Assembly (NCBI GenBank): GCA_032871835.1
Contig: CM065297.1
Location: 36,829,098 to 36,893,097 of the forward strand
Source of the DNA: Dipteronia dyeriana
Lineage: Eukaryota > Streptophyta > Magnoliopsida > Sapindales > Sapindaceae
Reading direction: 5' to 3'
Length of the DNA stretch: 64,000 nt
Below are positions 12,174 through 23,760 of this stretch, piece by piece (the first letter of the stretch is position 1; every line of letters starts with the position of its first letter). The position numbers and the translations under genes are program-made. The notes under the pieces are model-generated. The model was not told the DNA's origin. It did no database searches and was given only the letters and a program-made list of their open reading frames with translations.

Positions 12174-12900
12174 ATGACCCCATCCCTAATCAACATCCTA
12201 AAAGATAATACTTTAACTGATGATAATTATTTCACGTTGAAAAGGGAAATTGGGTTGTTATTGCAAGCTGAAAATCATAAATTCGTTATGTCTATTCCTT
12301 AACCACCAAACTAATGAATCTAATGAATCTAATCAAGAACAAAGAGGTGAGTATTAGTAGTGGAAGTCTTCAGATGAGATGGCTAAATGTACGTTACATT
12401 ATGACCACATCTCCGGCGTGTTGCAGCAGCAACATGAATGAATGGAGACTGTTGCTGATATAATGATATCTCTATAGAAAATGTTAGTTGTGAGGTCTAG
12501 AATGACTAAGAGAGAGACAGTGACTGCTTTCATGAATCTTAGGATGAAACCTGGACAGGTTGTGAAAGATCATATGATGAAAGTCATAGCACATATCAAC
12601 ATTGCTAAACTGAATGGTACTGAGATAGATGGTGAGACGAAAATTGACATGATTGTCAACTCACTGTCAGATTCCTTTGATCAATTCAAGTTGGACTACA
12701 ACTTGAACAATAAGGAAAACATCTAGCAAGGTCTAATGCTAGATGATTAAAGCATCAAGATAATCCTTGTGAAAAGTAAGGGTCAATAGATTCATATGCT
12801 TGGTAAGTTGCTACTGTTAAAGACTCGTAAGAAGGTCAAGAGATAACAAAAGAAAAAGCAACTTGAACCTTCTTAGAAAGAGACCAAGAAAGTAACCAAG
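12174..12900 (+). pseudogene. gag: A2 gag, broken
   Basis: ATG at 12174 begins MTPSLINILKDNTL, the shared N-terminus of family A gag. A TAA stops it after about 43 codons. A later open piece (12481-12726) has the conserved gag helices (TAFMNLRMKPGQVVKDHMMK, then the KIDMIVNSLSDSFDQFKLDY region). Several further stops follow before the zinc knuckle. Non-functional. Confidence 0.85.
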
Positions 12901-13190
12901 ATCAAAGGGAAGTGTTTCTTTTGTGGTGAAAGGGGTCAAAGGAATAGACTGAATAAGAATGAATTGAACTTGTCTTTAGGCAATGAAGCGTTGGTGTCTT
13001 CTAGTGTAGGGGAAGATATAAGAATCAATTTGGATTCTTATAGGCATTTACTTTTAATAAACATTTATTATGTACCACAATTCTAGAGGAATTTAATTTC
13101 GATCTCTTGTCTACATAAATTACGATATTCAGTTACTTTTAATAAAAAAAAAATTATTGGTAAGGATAACAAATTTGTTTGTAAAGGTAC
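12901..13190 (+). pseudogene. pol: A2 truncated zinc knuckle fused to protease C-terminus
   Basis: Reads KGKCFFCGERGQRNRLNKNE and continues in frame into the YYVPQF segment of the protease. Compared with A1, 157 nt are replaced by TCAA between the codons for Gly and Arg, a net in-frame loss of 51 codons. The knuckle's His and last Cys and the protease DSG triad are gone. The same junction is in A3 and A4. A stop follows YYVPQF. Confidence 0.85.
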
Positions 13191-13191
13191 A

Positions 13192-14300
13192 TTGGAAAAC
13201 GATTTATTCTATTTGCATGGAAATATCTCTCACTTGTTAGACACGGAATCAACGGAACCTAATCATAAAAGAGTAAAATTATCAAAAGATAAAACCTACC
13301 AATGGCATTTGCGCCTTGGTCATATTAACCATATTAGGATTAAAAGATTGGTAAGTGACGGACCTCTAAGTGACTTAACGGTTAATGATCTACTAACTTG
13401 TGAATCTTGTCTGGAAGGTAAAATGACAAAAAGGTCGTTTATGACCAAAGGCACAAGAGCCATTGAATGTTTAGGTTTGATACACACTGATGCATGTGGA
13501 CCTATGAGCATTCAACCTAGAGGTGGATATGAGTACTTCATCACTTTCACGGATGGTCACTCAAGATTTGGCTATCTGTATCTCATGAGACATAAGTCAG
13601 ATGTTTTTGACATGTTCAAAACATTGAAAGCTGAAGTATAAAATTAGCTTAAGAAACGCATAAAAATCTTGAGGTCTGATCGTGGTGGAGAATATCTATA
13701 TGGTGAGTTTCAGCAATATCTTATTGATAATGGGATAATTTCTCTGTTTTCTGCACCAGGTACCCCTTAACAAAATGAGGTAGCATAAATAAGAAATATA
13801 ACTTTTTTGGACATGGTTAGGTCTATGTTGAGTTATTCAATGCTCCTTAACTTTTTTTGGAGATATACCTTACAAACCGCTATGTACATTCTAAACGATG
13901 TACCATCTAAGTCGGTTCCTTAAACACCACAGGAGTTATGGACCGGGTGAAAGCCTAGTTTACAACACTTGATTATATTTGGATGTCGTGCGCACGTGTT
14001 AAAAGGAAAGACAGAAAAGATGGGGTCCCGTTCAGAAACATGCATATTTGTAGGGTATCCAAAAGGAACAAAAGGATATTATTTTTACAGTCCGTCAGAT
14101 CTTAATGTATTTGTTTCTACAAATGCTAAATTTCTGGAAAATGACTATATGAAAAATTTTGTGCCTAAGAGTAGAATTGTTCTGAATGAGCTTTCAGAAG
14201 ATACAATTAAACAAGAAGTTTCATAAACAAGCCCAATTGTAAGTTCTGTACCAACACAAGATCAACAATCTACCATACCTCGTCGTAGTGAGAGGTTAGT
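13192..14300 (+). pseudogene. pol: A2 integrase, broken
   Basis: Frame 13192-13641 has the HHCC zinc region (WHLRLGHINH, then CESC) and the first catalytic Asp (HTDACGPMS). After a stop at 13639-13641 the second Asp context is readable (SDRGGEYLYGEFQQ). The context of the catalytic Glu reads EVA-stop-IRN, so the Glu codon is now a stop. The C-terminal part is open at 13969-14226 ([15 protein letters not shown]). Non-functional. Confidence 0.85.
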
Positions 14301-14334
14301 AAATAACTCGAAAGATACATCGGTCTAGGAGAAT

Positions 14335-14813
14335 CTATAGAGAATCTCCCGGATGACGATGATCCCTATACGTACAAGGAAGTATTGGAAGATGTTGATT
14401 GTCCCCATTGGCAAAAAGGCAATGCAATCGGAAATTGAATCTATGTTCAGAAACAAAGTCTGGTCTCTTGTAGACTTGCCTAAAGGGATACAACCATTGG
14501 GTGCAAGCAAATGGGTATACAAGAGGGAAAAAGGAATGGATGGAAAGGTGGAAACCTTTAAAGTTAGATTGGTAGCTAAAGGTTATACACAGAAGGAAGG
14601 TATCGATTATGAAGAAACCTTCTCTCATGTGGCCATGCTTAAATCCATCAAGATACTCTTATCCATTACGGCATCTCTAGACCTAGAGATTTGGAAAATG
14701 GACGTCAAGAAAGCTTTCCTTAGTGGAAGTCTTGACGAAAGCATCTACATGATACAACCAGAAGGATTCATTGAAAAAGGCCAAGTGGAAAGGGTATACA
14801 AGTTGCAAAGATC
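14335..14813 (+). pseudogene. pol: A2 reverse transcriptase, N-terminal half
   Basis: RVT_2-type RT start with KVWSLVDLPKG, AKGYTQKEGIDYEETFS and the first catalytic Asp in MDVKKAFL. After LQRS the frame runs into the inserted element C and stops in its LTR at 14850. The other half resumes at 22653 (IYGLKQASRYWN). Apart from the insertion this half is open. Confidence 0.9.
14809..14813. repeat. Target site duplication AGATC of element C (left copy)
   Basis: AGATC at 14809-14813 and 22648-22652 flanks element C exactly. Dropping the element and one copy restores the RT sequence found in A3 (37196 onward). Confidence 0.95.
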
Positions 14814-16393
14814 TAAAACAAATATTTTGGTGTGTATAATATTAATCTAGAGAGGGTGAATAGATTTTAAACAAATTTACCCAATTTTCGTTAAAGGTCA
14901 AGTTAACGAAAATGCCCCTAGCTAGTTACAACAAAATCACAAGTGTAAAGATTGCGGAAATATTAAAGGCACTTGAGATATACGTGGAAACCCTCTAAAT
15001 GGTAAAACCATGGGCTGATGAGTGCGCCACACTAAAACCTCGAATCCACTAATGGAAAAGGAATTACATCCTAATCCCGGTTTAAATCAACCACCACTAC
15101 CTAATCCCGGTATAAGTGAACCTAGTCCATCTTGCTTGCGATTTAAGCTACCTACTCCCGGAAGCAACACAAGTCTTACTTCTCAATATAAAATGGCCTA
15201 GGTGAATATATGATGATATCCAATGAACAAACAAGGCTAGGAAACCCTATATGCTTATCTAGAATAATGAGATGACAATTAATGCAATCCTAGATATCAT
15301 AAGCTAAATGACATGTTCAAAAAGCTTAGCTAAACATAGATCAAACAATCCTATGAAGCTATCACAATACAACACACAATCATGTCATCACAACAATCTC
15401 TAATTTGTATCTAGAATATGTTCTAAGAGCATACAAATAATTAAAGAGATGGCTTAGCAAGCAAAACACTTAACTTGTAAGAAGATAGTGAAGAACTTAC
15501 CAAACAAGATGTGATGAAGCAAACCTATCCATAGTTGCACTCTAAATGACTTTAGATGGTGCAAGATGAAGTTTTTATGCACATGGGAATGCTTTGAGTG
15601 TTTAAAGATGAGTTATTGGAAGAGTTTTTCCGTTGAAATGTGTTCTAAGGACAATATATGATGTTCTGAACTCTTGCACGACCTTAAAGCAAAGAGTTAT
15701 ATATCAATGAGATCCAATCAAACTGAGGTCGTTTTGGAAAAAAACATTCCAGCTTCCTCTATATGCTCTGGTGAAGTGCGCTGGTCGAGTAGCGCATCAC
15801 CAACGGACGACCTAATTTTTCAATAGGCGCTGGACGAGTGGCGCAACACATACGACAATCCACTGAAATGTTGCGTTAGTAAGGCTGAGCTAGTTGAGTA
15901 GCGCACCACCAGTGTACTGCCCACTTTTTCAACTTTGCGCGGGTGCAATGGCATAGCTCAGAGGCGTATGACAAGCAGCGTTCCACTGGAATGTTGCGCT
16001 GGTGAGGTACGTTGGTCGAGTAGCGCACCACCAGCGTACAGCCTAATTTTTCAACACTTAAACACACATTTTCAACAAGTCCAAGAGTGATGAAGATGCA
16101 TCCTATACTAATGCCTAACATGACATGAAACTTTAACTACAAGAAGCAAATATATCAATCAAGAGTCATTTAAAGCAAAATGCACACAAGTATAAACATT
16201 CAACATATATGAATAAGAATTATGCATGAATTTGTGAGTGTATGCAACTATCCCTTCAAAGCAAGTAAGTACAAGAATTTTACCTTCGGTGCTTCTCCTA
16301 TTGAGGTCTTGAGAGCCTAAGCTACCCTTACATAATACCCCAAAAATGTGATTTGTTCACGAAATAAGCCAATCAATAAATGAGGACTTTACA
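14814..16393 (-). repeat. Element C 3' LTR
   Basis: 1,580 bp. Element-sense start TGTAAAGTCCTC at 16393. The opposite edge reads TAAAACAAAT on the plus strand where the other LTR has TGAAACAAAA, so the terminal CA has mutated. It contains a GC-rich hairpin block (about 15770-16050) and a minus-strand TATA-like sequence, TATATAACTC, near 15695-15705. Confidence 0.92.
16007..16039. repeat. Inverted repeat in C LTR
   Basis: GTACGTTGGT (16007-16016) pairs with ACCAGCGTAC (16030-16039) with one G-T pair. Similar units around GCGCTGG/CCAGCGC recur at about 15776-15845. In the other LTR TGCGCTGGT (22272-22280) pairs perfectly with ACCAGCGCA (22294-22302). Confidence 0.8.
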
Positions 16394-16407
16394 ATCTCCC
16401 CCTTTGG
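16394..16407 (-). promoter_or_regulatory. Polypurine tract of element C
   Basis: The minus strand reads CCAAAGGGGGAGAT directly before the 3' LTR. It primes plus-strand DNA synthesis in LTR retroelements. Confidence 0.9.
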
Positions 16408-17619
16408 CTATTTCGTGACAAAACCACCATTCACATTGATCCTCACAAAACAAAATAAAGCACCGGGAAGATATTCTACATTACAAAGAGATATACATAA
16501 AAACAACTTCAAATCTTCAATCTCTTGTAGAATCATCAACCCTACACACAAAACAAACAACAAGTATACTTTCCAAACCAAGTGCATGTGAGATGATCAA
16601 ATGGATAGAAAAAAAAAAGCATTTGCATATAAGAATATGAGTAATGCACCATATCATGCAATGCTCCCCCTCAAAGGGTTACTCCCCCTAAATGAGATCT
16701 CCCCAAAAACAAGTACTACTCCCCTTAAAGCCAATACATGCTACCATATGCTACTCCCCTAACACCACAATGCTACTCCCCCTTTTTGTCTTGATATATA
16801 CAAAGGAGAAGTCCCCAACCGGGTCACTCAAGGCAAAGAAAGAAAGGAGCATACAAGATTGTTGCATAATTATATAAACCACATTTATACAACTCAAGTA
16901 ATAGGAGAGAAACAAAGAGATTTATTTGAAGAAAATGTGTGAATCAAAAATGCTTTGCATACAAAACATATTGCATTCAAGTTCAAAAACAATGGTATTT
17001 GGCAAAGCAAATGACAAAGGTTTCCAATATAATTCAAACCAATTTCACCATTTGTCATGAGAGAAGCAAGGATATAGAGTCTTTATAGATATCAAATTTT
17101 AATGGCACTATATCCAACTTTATAAGCGAAACATGGCATGAGCAACTTTGCACACTTTTGGATTTTTTCCGGGTAGGAAACCCGTATGATAGTAGCCATG
17201 TTTAACTAATAAAGAAAGATAGACATTGATGAAACATTTTAGTCTCACTAGCTTTTTTTCACACAATATTTTGCATTCAACAATTGCAATCATCAATTCA
17301 TGGTTTATCATTTTGCATTAGCATGTCATTAAAGAATCATCATGTCATGGAGATAATTATAGGTCATTCAATATGTACTTCCTATGTAGATCTCCTAGTC
17401 CAAAAATACATGTTTGAACATAAATATGACATGGATTATAATCAAAGCAAAGTTCACACTTATTGAAGAAAATACAATATACTATAGTATAAGTGCAACC
17501 AAGCTACTCAAGCAATCAATAAAGAAGCATAAATATTTTTTTTTTAAAATTGCATGCAACAAGTATACAATAGCTCTCTTTGCTTGAGTTCCCCTTATGG
17601 GGTCAAAGACCACAACTCA
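16408..17619 (-). other. Element C 3' untranslated region with repeated purine tracts
   Basis: 1.2 kb between the RNase H stop and the PPT. No supported coding frame is present. Between about 16663 and 16795 the minus strand carries a series of GGGGAG-type tracts resembling the PPT. SIRE-lineage elements can carry an env-like frame here, but none is recognisable. Confidence 0.75.
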
Positions 17620-18310
17620 TCACTCCATTAAACAAATCCCAATAGATCTACTAAGAGTTTTGAATCGAGTAGCATCTAAGGGTTTAGTAAATAGATTCGC
17701 TAGTTGATCATTAGTACCTACATGCTCAAGTACTATGCATTTTCTCTCAACTAGTTCTCTAATGAAATGATGACGGATGTCAATATGTTTAGTTCTAGAA
17801 TGTTGAACTAGATTCTTTGAAATATTAATTGCACTCATGTTATCACAAAAGAGAGTAAGAGTACCTTCATTGAATCCATAGTCGACTAGCATTTGCTTCA
17901 TCCAAAGAAGTTGTTTGCATCCACTCCCAGCAGCTATGTATTCGACCTCAGCCATGGATAAGGAAATCGAATTTCGCTTCTTGCAAAACCAAGAGACAAG
18001 GTTATTCCTAAGGAAAAAACAACAGCCCGATGTACTTTTCCTATCATCACAATTCCCTGCCCAATCTGCATCACTAAAGCCTACAAGACTAGCATTAGTG
18101 TCAAATGAGTACCAAATTCCATAGTTAGATGTCCCATTCACATAACGAATGATTCTCTTAACAGAAGAGAGATGGGACTCCTTAGGATCCGATTGGTACC
18201 TATCACACATACCCACACTAAAAGAGATATCGAGCCTACTTGCGGTCAAATAGAGCAAGCTACCAATCTTGCCACAATACAAGGTTTGGTCCAATTTTGG
18301 AACAAAGCAT
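17620..18310 (-). pseudogene. pol: Element C RNase H domain (after deletion of RT)
   Basis: The frame reads from a late RT segment (KIGSLLYLTASRLDISFSVG) into RNase H with SDADWAGNCDDRKSTSG, the MAEVEYIAAGSGCKQLLW acidic motif and CDNMSAINISKN, ending LME at 17620. The RNase H residues look intact. It is joined near 18310 to the integrase core; the sequence between (integrase second Asp and Glu, linker and RT with YVDD, probably more than 1.5 kb) is absent. Confidence 0.9.
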
Positions 18311-18790
18311 TTTAAACTTGTCAAAGGTTTCAGATTTTTCTCTAAGAAAATAAGTCCAAGTGTACCTAGAGAAGTCATCTACACACACAAAAATGTATCT
18401 CTTTCCACCTAAACTCTCGGTTTGCATGGGACCCATAAGATCCATGTGGAGAAGCTCTAGAGGTTCCATGGTGGATAAATACTTGCCCTTTTTATGCATA
18501 CTTTTGGTTTGCTTCCCTTGTTGGCAAGGTCCACAAACACCATTTACCATTTTCCCAAGCTTAGGAAGGCCTCGCACAACATTGAACTTATCTAAGATAC
18601 ATAAATCCCTATAGTTCATGCGACCAAGTCTTTCGTGCCATAACTCAATTTGTTCATTCTTGGACACATTGCAAGAGACACCTCTAGCCTCAAGACAATA
18701 ACAATTGTAGCTAGATCTCATACCTTTTAACAAGGTTTGTCCAATTTGGCAAAAGGATAGAACAATGATCTTTCCTAAACAAGACGGAAA
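18311..18790 (-). pseudogene. pol: Element C integrase N-terminal part
   Basis: The frame covers the pre-integrase zinc region and the start of the core. The zinc region reads LWHERLGRMNYRDL then CGPCQQGKQ; the usual second His is Arg here (CAC to CGC), so the HHCC site is damaged. The first catalytic Asp is present in LLHMDLMGPM, followed by FVCVDDFSRYTW. It breaks off after DKFKMLC at the deletion junction. Confidence 0.88.
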
Positions 18791-19043
18791 GTCCTTCATC
18801 ACTAAGATGTGAAATGCTTATCAAATTACCTTTTAAAGCATCAACATACAAAGCATTGGATAAAGAGGGTAATCCGGGAATGGAAATGGTTCCCTTTCCT
18901 TTAACCTTATTTTTGGATCCATCACAAAAGGTGACATTTCCTCCCTCCTCTATCACAAGAGTCTCAAAGAAACTCTTATTTCCAGTCATGTGCCTAGAGC
19001 ACCCACTATCCAAATACCAAAAATCACAAGAATGAGCTTTCAA
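18711..19043 (-). pseudogene. pol: Element C aspartic protease
   Basis: 110-codon open frame with the active-site motif YLDSGCSRHMTGN (Asp codon at 19008-19010), then FCDGSKNKVKGKG and LYVDALKGNLISISHL. It matches copia proteases that mature gag-pol. The motif is intact, but the frame is separated by frameshifts from gag and from integrase. Confidence 0.88.
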
Positions 19044-19359
19044 GGCAATTTATGCAACATGGAAAAAGTGTTCATCCTTTCTAATCCACATAGGTGAATA
19101 TTTTTCTTCCTAGTAGTCAATGGTACATGGGCTCTAAGTATCCTAGGATCATGCAAAGTTGTTCCATTTTTCCTAGTGACATGCATCATGGCTTTAGTCT
19201 TTTTGTTCTCTATCATGCTTTCAATTCTACACAATTTAATGTATCTAAAGCAATTTGGTCTAATATGACCATCAATACCACAAAATGACATGTAGGAATG
19301 AAGTTAGGAATCATACCATAACCTTGAGGATGCATTGGAGCCTTCCCATGTCTTTTTTG
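19044..19359 (-). pseudogene. Element C gag-pol linker with second zinc knuckle
   Basis: The frame starting at 19291 reads MSFCGIDGHIRPNCFRY. The related pattern would be CX2CX4HX4C, but a one-base loss near 19290 removes the first Cys and breaks the frame from gag. A second knuckle here would fit SIRE-lineage elements. Confidence 0.7.
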
Positions 19360-21078
19360 TTATCTTGATTGTTGTTGAGCAAGATTTGATTGCTTCCTTG
19401 GTTGAGCTTGCATGATAGGTATCTTCCCTTTATGAGCTTTCGGTTGAGGGAAGTTAACTTGAGGATCCCTTGTAGAATGGGCTTGAGGTAGGCTTCTTGG
19501 TGCCACATTTACTTGAGCATTACTTGAACACTCTCCTAGGTCAAGTTTCTTCTCAGGTGATTGATAAGAAGAGGACCCATTGAAGTTCATGCTTCTTACA
19601 AAAATGGTCTTTCTTGGAGTGGAGGACACCTTGTCATCTTCAAACCCAAGCCCCTTCTTGTCACTTGGCCTCTTTCCAACATCTAGCATGTGGTCAAGTT
19701 TTTTTGTGCTAGAGTTCATCTTGGCCAACAACTCTCTAGCATCATCAAGCTCTTTCTTAAACCCTTCTTCACTCCTCTTAGATCTCACCAACTCTTCATT
19801 TAGTTGGTCAACTTGAGTTGAGAGGTCTAGGTTTTCTTCTTTTAACCTCTTAATCTCATTCTTGTTCTTTAACATTAAACTTTCAAACCTAATCATATAA
19901 TCCTTGAGATCCATCCTTTCCACACTTCCATTTATGGATTGTGATGAAGATCCATCATCACTTGAGTAGTTTTCCTCTTGACTCTCATTTTCTTCTTTAC
20001 TAGCATCTTTGCTCCTAGGAGATGATGTAAAGGCTATGAAGTTGTCCATGAGTTCTTCATCATCCGAAGACTCATCTTCTTCATTGGAGTTATCACTTTC
20101 ACTCCATGTGGCAGCCATCACTTTTCCCTTTTTCTTGACCTTGTGATTTGTACATTCCGGGGCAAAGTGACCTATCCCACCACATTCATAGCATTGGACT
20201 CCTTTCTTCTCGGTCTTTTCTTGCCTATGCTCAATCATTTTAAACGGAGCCTTTTTCTTGAAGTCTTGACCCTTGGATCCAAAACCTTTCCTCTCAGACT
20301 TGTAGAATTTCTTGAACTTCCTCATTAGTAAGGCCATTTTTTCATCCGAGTCATCACTTTCCTCCTTCTCAACTTTGGAGGCTTTCAAAGCAATATCCTT
20401 TTGCTTTTTTAATGGTGTAGGGTTAGGACATTTCCTAGATTTATAAGTTAGAAGCCTCCCAATCACTTCACTTGGCTTCATATCCTTGTAACCACTATTC
20501 TCCTCTAAGGCCGTCACCTTAGACTCAAATCTACCAAGTAGAGATCTTATAATTTTCTGCTTGATCTTCCTATCTGAATAAGGATCACCAAGTTGATGAC
20601 TTTGGTTCACAATGTCCACCAATCTCACTTCAAATTTATTGAAGCACTCGTTCTCTTCCATCTTGAGCAATTCAAATTGCATTTGGAGAACTTGAATCTT
20701 CGATTCCTTAACCACATCGGTTCCATCACGTGCAACTTCTAGGATATCCCATGTCTCCTTAGCTATCTTAGTATTTTGAACCAACTTGTACTGGTTCTCA
20801 TCCATTACACATAAGATGGCATGCATTGCCTTCCTATTCCACTTTGATGCCTCAAACTCTTGTGTGTTCCACTGTGCCTTTGGTTTGAGTACATCATCTC
20901 TTCCATCCGTAGGAGTCATCATGGGTGGAGTGTAGCCATCTTCAACCGCCATTCATGCCCTGTCATGAATTTGGCAAATATACGACTCCATCTTGCCTTT
21001 CCAAAAGGCATAATTCAATCCAGTGAGAAGTGGAGGTCTAGTGCTAGAAGCTCCCTCGTTGCTACCGTTTTCACTCAT
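19360..21078 (-). pseudogene. gag: Element C gag polyprotein
   Basis: Start ATG at 21078 (MSENGSNEGASSTRPPLL). One in-frame TGA at 20953-20955 replaces the Trp that family B gag has at the same place (RAW-MVVEEGY). The remaining 530 codons are open: UBN2-type gag core, acidic DDSDEKMALLMRKFKKF segment, zinc knuckle CYECGGIGHFAPEC (20152-20193), acidic Ser-rich linker, coiled coil, and a Gln/Pro-rich tail. Among the longest open coding sequences in the window. One reversion would restore the N-terminus; whether a downstream start is used is unknown. Confidence 0.9.
20152..20193 (-). other. Zinc knuckle of C gag
   Basis: CYECGGIGHFAPEC, all CX2CX4HX4C ligands present; binds packaged RNA in gag proteins of this type. 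Confidence 0.9.
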
Positions 21079-21189
21079 TGTGTTTAATGAATGAATGATA
21101 TGAATGCAAGTGTATGAATGATCAATACAAACACAAAATGCAACACACGCCAAAATGAGCAAGGATCACCTATGTATGTTTAGGAACCA

Positions 21190-21201
21190 GCTCTGATACC
21201 A
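21190..21201 (-). promoter_or_regulatory. Primer binding site of element C
   Basis: TGGTATCAGAGC on the minus strand, initiator tRNA-Met type, two bases from the LTR end. Confidence 0.92.
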
Positions 21202-21203
21202 AT

Positions 21204-21970
21204 TGAAACAAAAATTATGGTGTGTATAATATTAATCTAGAGTGGGGGGGGGGGGTGAATAGATTTTTAACGAATTTACCCAATTTTCGTTAAAGGTCAA
21301 GTTAACGAAAATGCCCCTAGCTAGTTATAACACAATCACAAGTGTAAAGATTGTGGAAATATTAAAGACACTTGAGATATACGTGGAAACCCTCAAAATG
21401 GGAAAAACCATGGGCTGATGAGTGTGCCACACTAGAACCTCGAATCCACTAATGGCAAAGAAATTACAACCTAATCTCGGTTTAAATCCACCACCACTAC
21501 CTTATCCCGGTATAAGTGATCCTAGTCCATCTTGCTTGCGATTTAAGCTACCTACTCCCGGATGCAACACAAGTCTTACTTCCCAATATAAAATGGCTTA
21601 TGTAAATATATGATCAAACAATCCTATGAAGCTATCACAATACAACACTCAATCATGTCATCACAACAATCTCTAATTTGTATCTAGAATATGTTCTAAG
21701 AGTATACAAATAATTAAAGAGATGGCTTAGCAAGCAAAACACTTAACTTGAAAGAAGATAGTGAAGAACTTACCAAACAAGATGTGATGAAGCAAACCTA
21801 TCCATAGATGCACTCTAAATGACTTAAGATGATGCAAGATGAAGTTTTTATGCATATGGGAATGCTTTGAGTGTTTAAAGATGAGTTCTTGGAAGAGTTT
21901 TTCCTTTGAAATGTGTTCTAACGAAAATATATGATGTTCTGAACTCTTGCACAACCTTAAAGCAAAGAGT

Positions 21971-22001
<31 letters not shown>

Positions 22002-22647
22002 TCCAAACAAAGTGAGGTCGTTTTGGAAAAAAACATTTCAGCTTCCTCTATGTGCGCTGGTCGAGTAGCGCACCACCAGCACACAACTTAATTTTTCAAT
22101 AGCCGCTGGACGAGTGGCACAGCCAGCGGTGCAACATATGTGACAATTCACTGGAATGTCGCACTGGTGAGGCTGCTCTAGTAGAGTAGCGCACTGCACA
22201 CTTTTTCAACTTTGCGCGGGTGCAATGGCACAACTCAGTGGCGTATAACAAGCGGCGTTAAACTGGAATGTTGCGCTGGTCATGTAGCGCACCACCAGCG
22301 CACAACCTAATTTTTCACCACTCAAACACACATTTTTAACAAGTCCAAGATGCATCCTATACTAATGCCTAACATGACATGAAACTTTAACTACAAGATG
22401 CAAATATATCAATCAAGAGTCATTTAAAAAAAAATGCACACAAGTATAAACACTCAACATATATGAATAAGAATTATGCATGCATTTGTGAGTGTGTGCA
22501 ACTATCCCTTCAAAGCAAGTAAGCACAAGAATTTTACCTTCGGTGCTTCTCCTTTTGAGGTCTTGAGAGCCTAAGCTACCCTTACATAATACCCCAAAAA
22601 TGTGATTTGTTTACGTAATAAGCCAATCAATAAATGAGGACTTTACA
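21204..22647 (-). repeat. Element C 5' LTR
   Basis: 1,444 bp, shorter than the 3' LTR mainly through loss of about 130 bp after 21612. It has a G12 run (21244-21255) near its end, a (TA)n tract (about 21971-21997) expanded exactly at the TATA-like site of the other LTR, and GC-rich hairpins (22047-22302). Confidence 0.92.
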
Positions 22648-22652
22648 AGATC

Positions 22653-23127
22653 CATATATGGATTGAAGCAAGCATCCAGATACTGGAACATAAGGTTCGA
22701 TCAAGCCGTGAAAAGTTTTGGATTTATAAAAAACATTGATGAACCTTGTGTATACAAGAGGATTAAAGGTGACTAAATGGTTTTCCCGGTTCTTTACGTT
22801 GGTGATATACTACTCATCGAAAACGTTATAGGTGTATTGACATCAATAAAAGAATGGTTAGCAAAACAATTTGATATGAAGGACTTAGGAGAATCAAGTT
22901 ATATTCTTGGTATCCATGTAATAAGGTTTAGAAAGAATAAAATGATTGTTTTATCCTAAGCTTCATACATAGATAAAATCTTGTCTAGGTTTTCCATGCA
23001 AGATTCCAAGAAAGGTATGTTACCTTTCAGACATGGAATCAAACTTTCTAATAAACAAGTTCCTAAGAATGAGCATGAAGAGCAATTCATGAGTAGGGTT
23101 CCATATGAATCAGCAGTTTGAAGTCTC
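22653..23127 (+). pseudogene. pol: A2 reverse transcriptase, C-terminal half
   Basis: Continues the RT interrupted at 14813: IYGLKQASRYWN, then LYVGDILL (22795-22806), where the catalytic YVDD box has become YVGD. The 22777-22959 piece ends on a stop; further stops follow (for example before SLMYAML). Inactive by sequence. Confidence 0.88.
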
Positions 23128-23760
23128 ATGTATGCAATGCTTTGTACTAGACCAAATATTTGTTTTGATGTGGACATAGTTAGCAGGTTTCAATCGAAAC
23201 CTTGTCCTGATCACTGGATAGCTGTCAAGCATATTTTCAAGTATCTGAAGAGAATGAGAGATTATATGCTTGTATACTCTGGAGGGGATTTAATTCCTGT
23301 TGGGTATACAGATTCTGATTTTCAATCAGATTCTGACTCTAGGAGACCAACATCAGGATCTTTGTTTACTATTAGAGGAGGGGCAGTCATATGGAGGAGT
23401 ATCAAGCAATCTCGTATTGTCGATTCCATCATGGAAGCCGAGTATGTTACCGTATGAGAGGCTGCTAAATAGGTTGTCTGGCTCCGATATTCTTGATTGA
23501 CTTGGAAGTGGTTCCAGATACGAATAAGCATATCAGTATATATTATGACAATAGTGGAGCAGTGGCTAATTCGAGAGAACCACATTGAATGAAAGTATCA
23601 CCTTCTGAAGGAAATTATGCATAGGGGTGACGTGACGATTACCAAGATCGCATCAGCAGATAATTTAGCGAATCCCTTTACAAAGGCTCTTTCATAAAAG
23701 AGTTTTGATGGGCATCTAGAGAACATAAGGATGGGAGATATTGCACATTTGCTATAAAGC
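23128..23760 (+). pseudogene. pol: A2 RNase H, broken
   Basis: Open at 23128-23457 with GYTDSDFQSDSDSRRPTSG and the Glu motif SIMEAEYVTV, then a stop. Downstream frames contain CDNSGAVANSRE-like and DNLANPFTKA-like stretches in shifted frames; a deletion removes part of the HIERK region near 23590. Confidence 0.85.

Larger units (their letters stand above)
14814..22647 (-). mobile_element. Element C: SIRE/Maximus-like copia element, internally deleted
   Basis: 7,834 bp on the minus strand with both LTRs, primer site, polypurine tract and a 5-bp target duplication. It encodes gag, protease, integrase N-terminus and RNase H; the integrase C-terminus and most of RT are deleted at about 18,310. 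Lineage is assigned from its RNase H (SDADWAGNCDDRKSTSG), coiled-coil gag and LTR end. In the first ~230 aligned bp the two LTRs differ at about 15 places by eye, so the insertion is not very recent. Confidence 0.9.

Noticed and set aside
18260..18378. Functional fusion of integrase and RNase H in element C
   Set aside because: The two parts meet at a deletion junction and lie in different frames; no sign of selection for a fusion protein.
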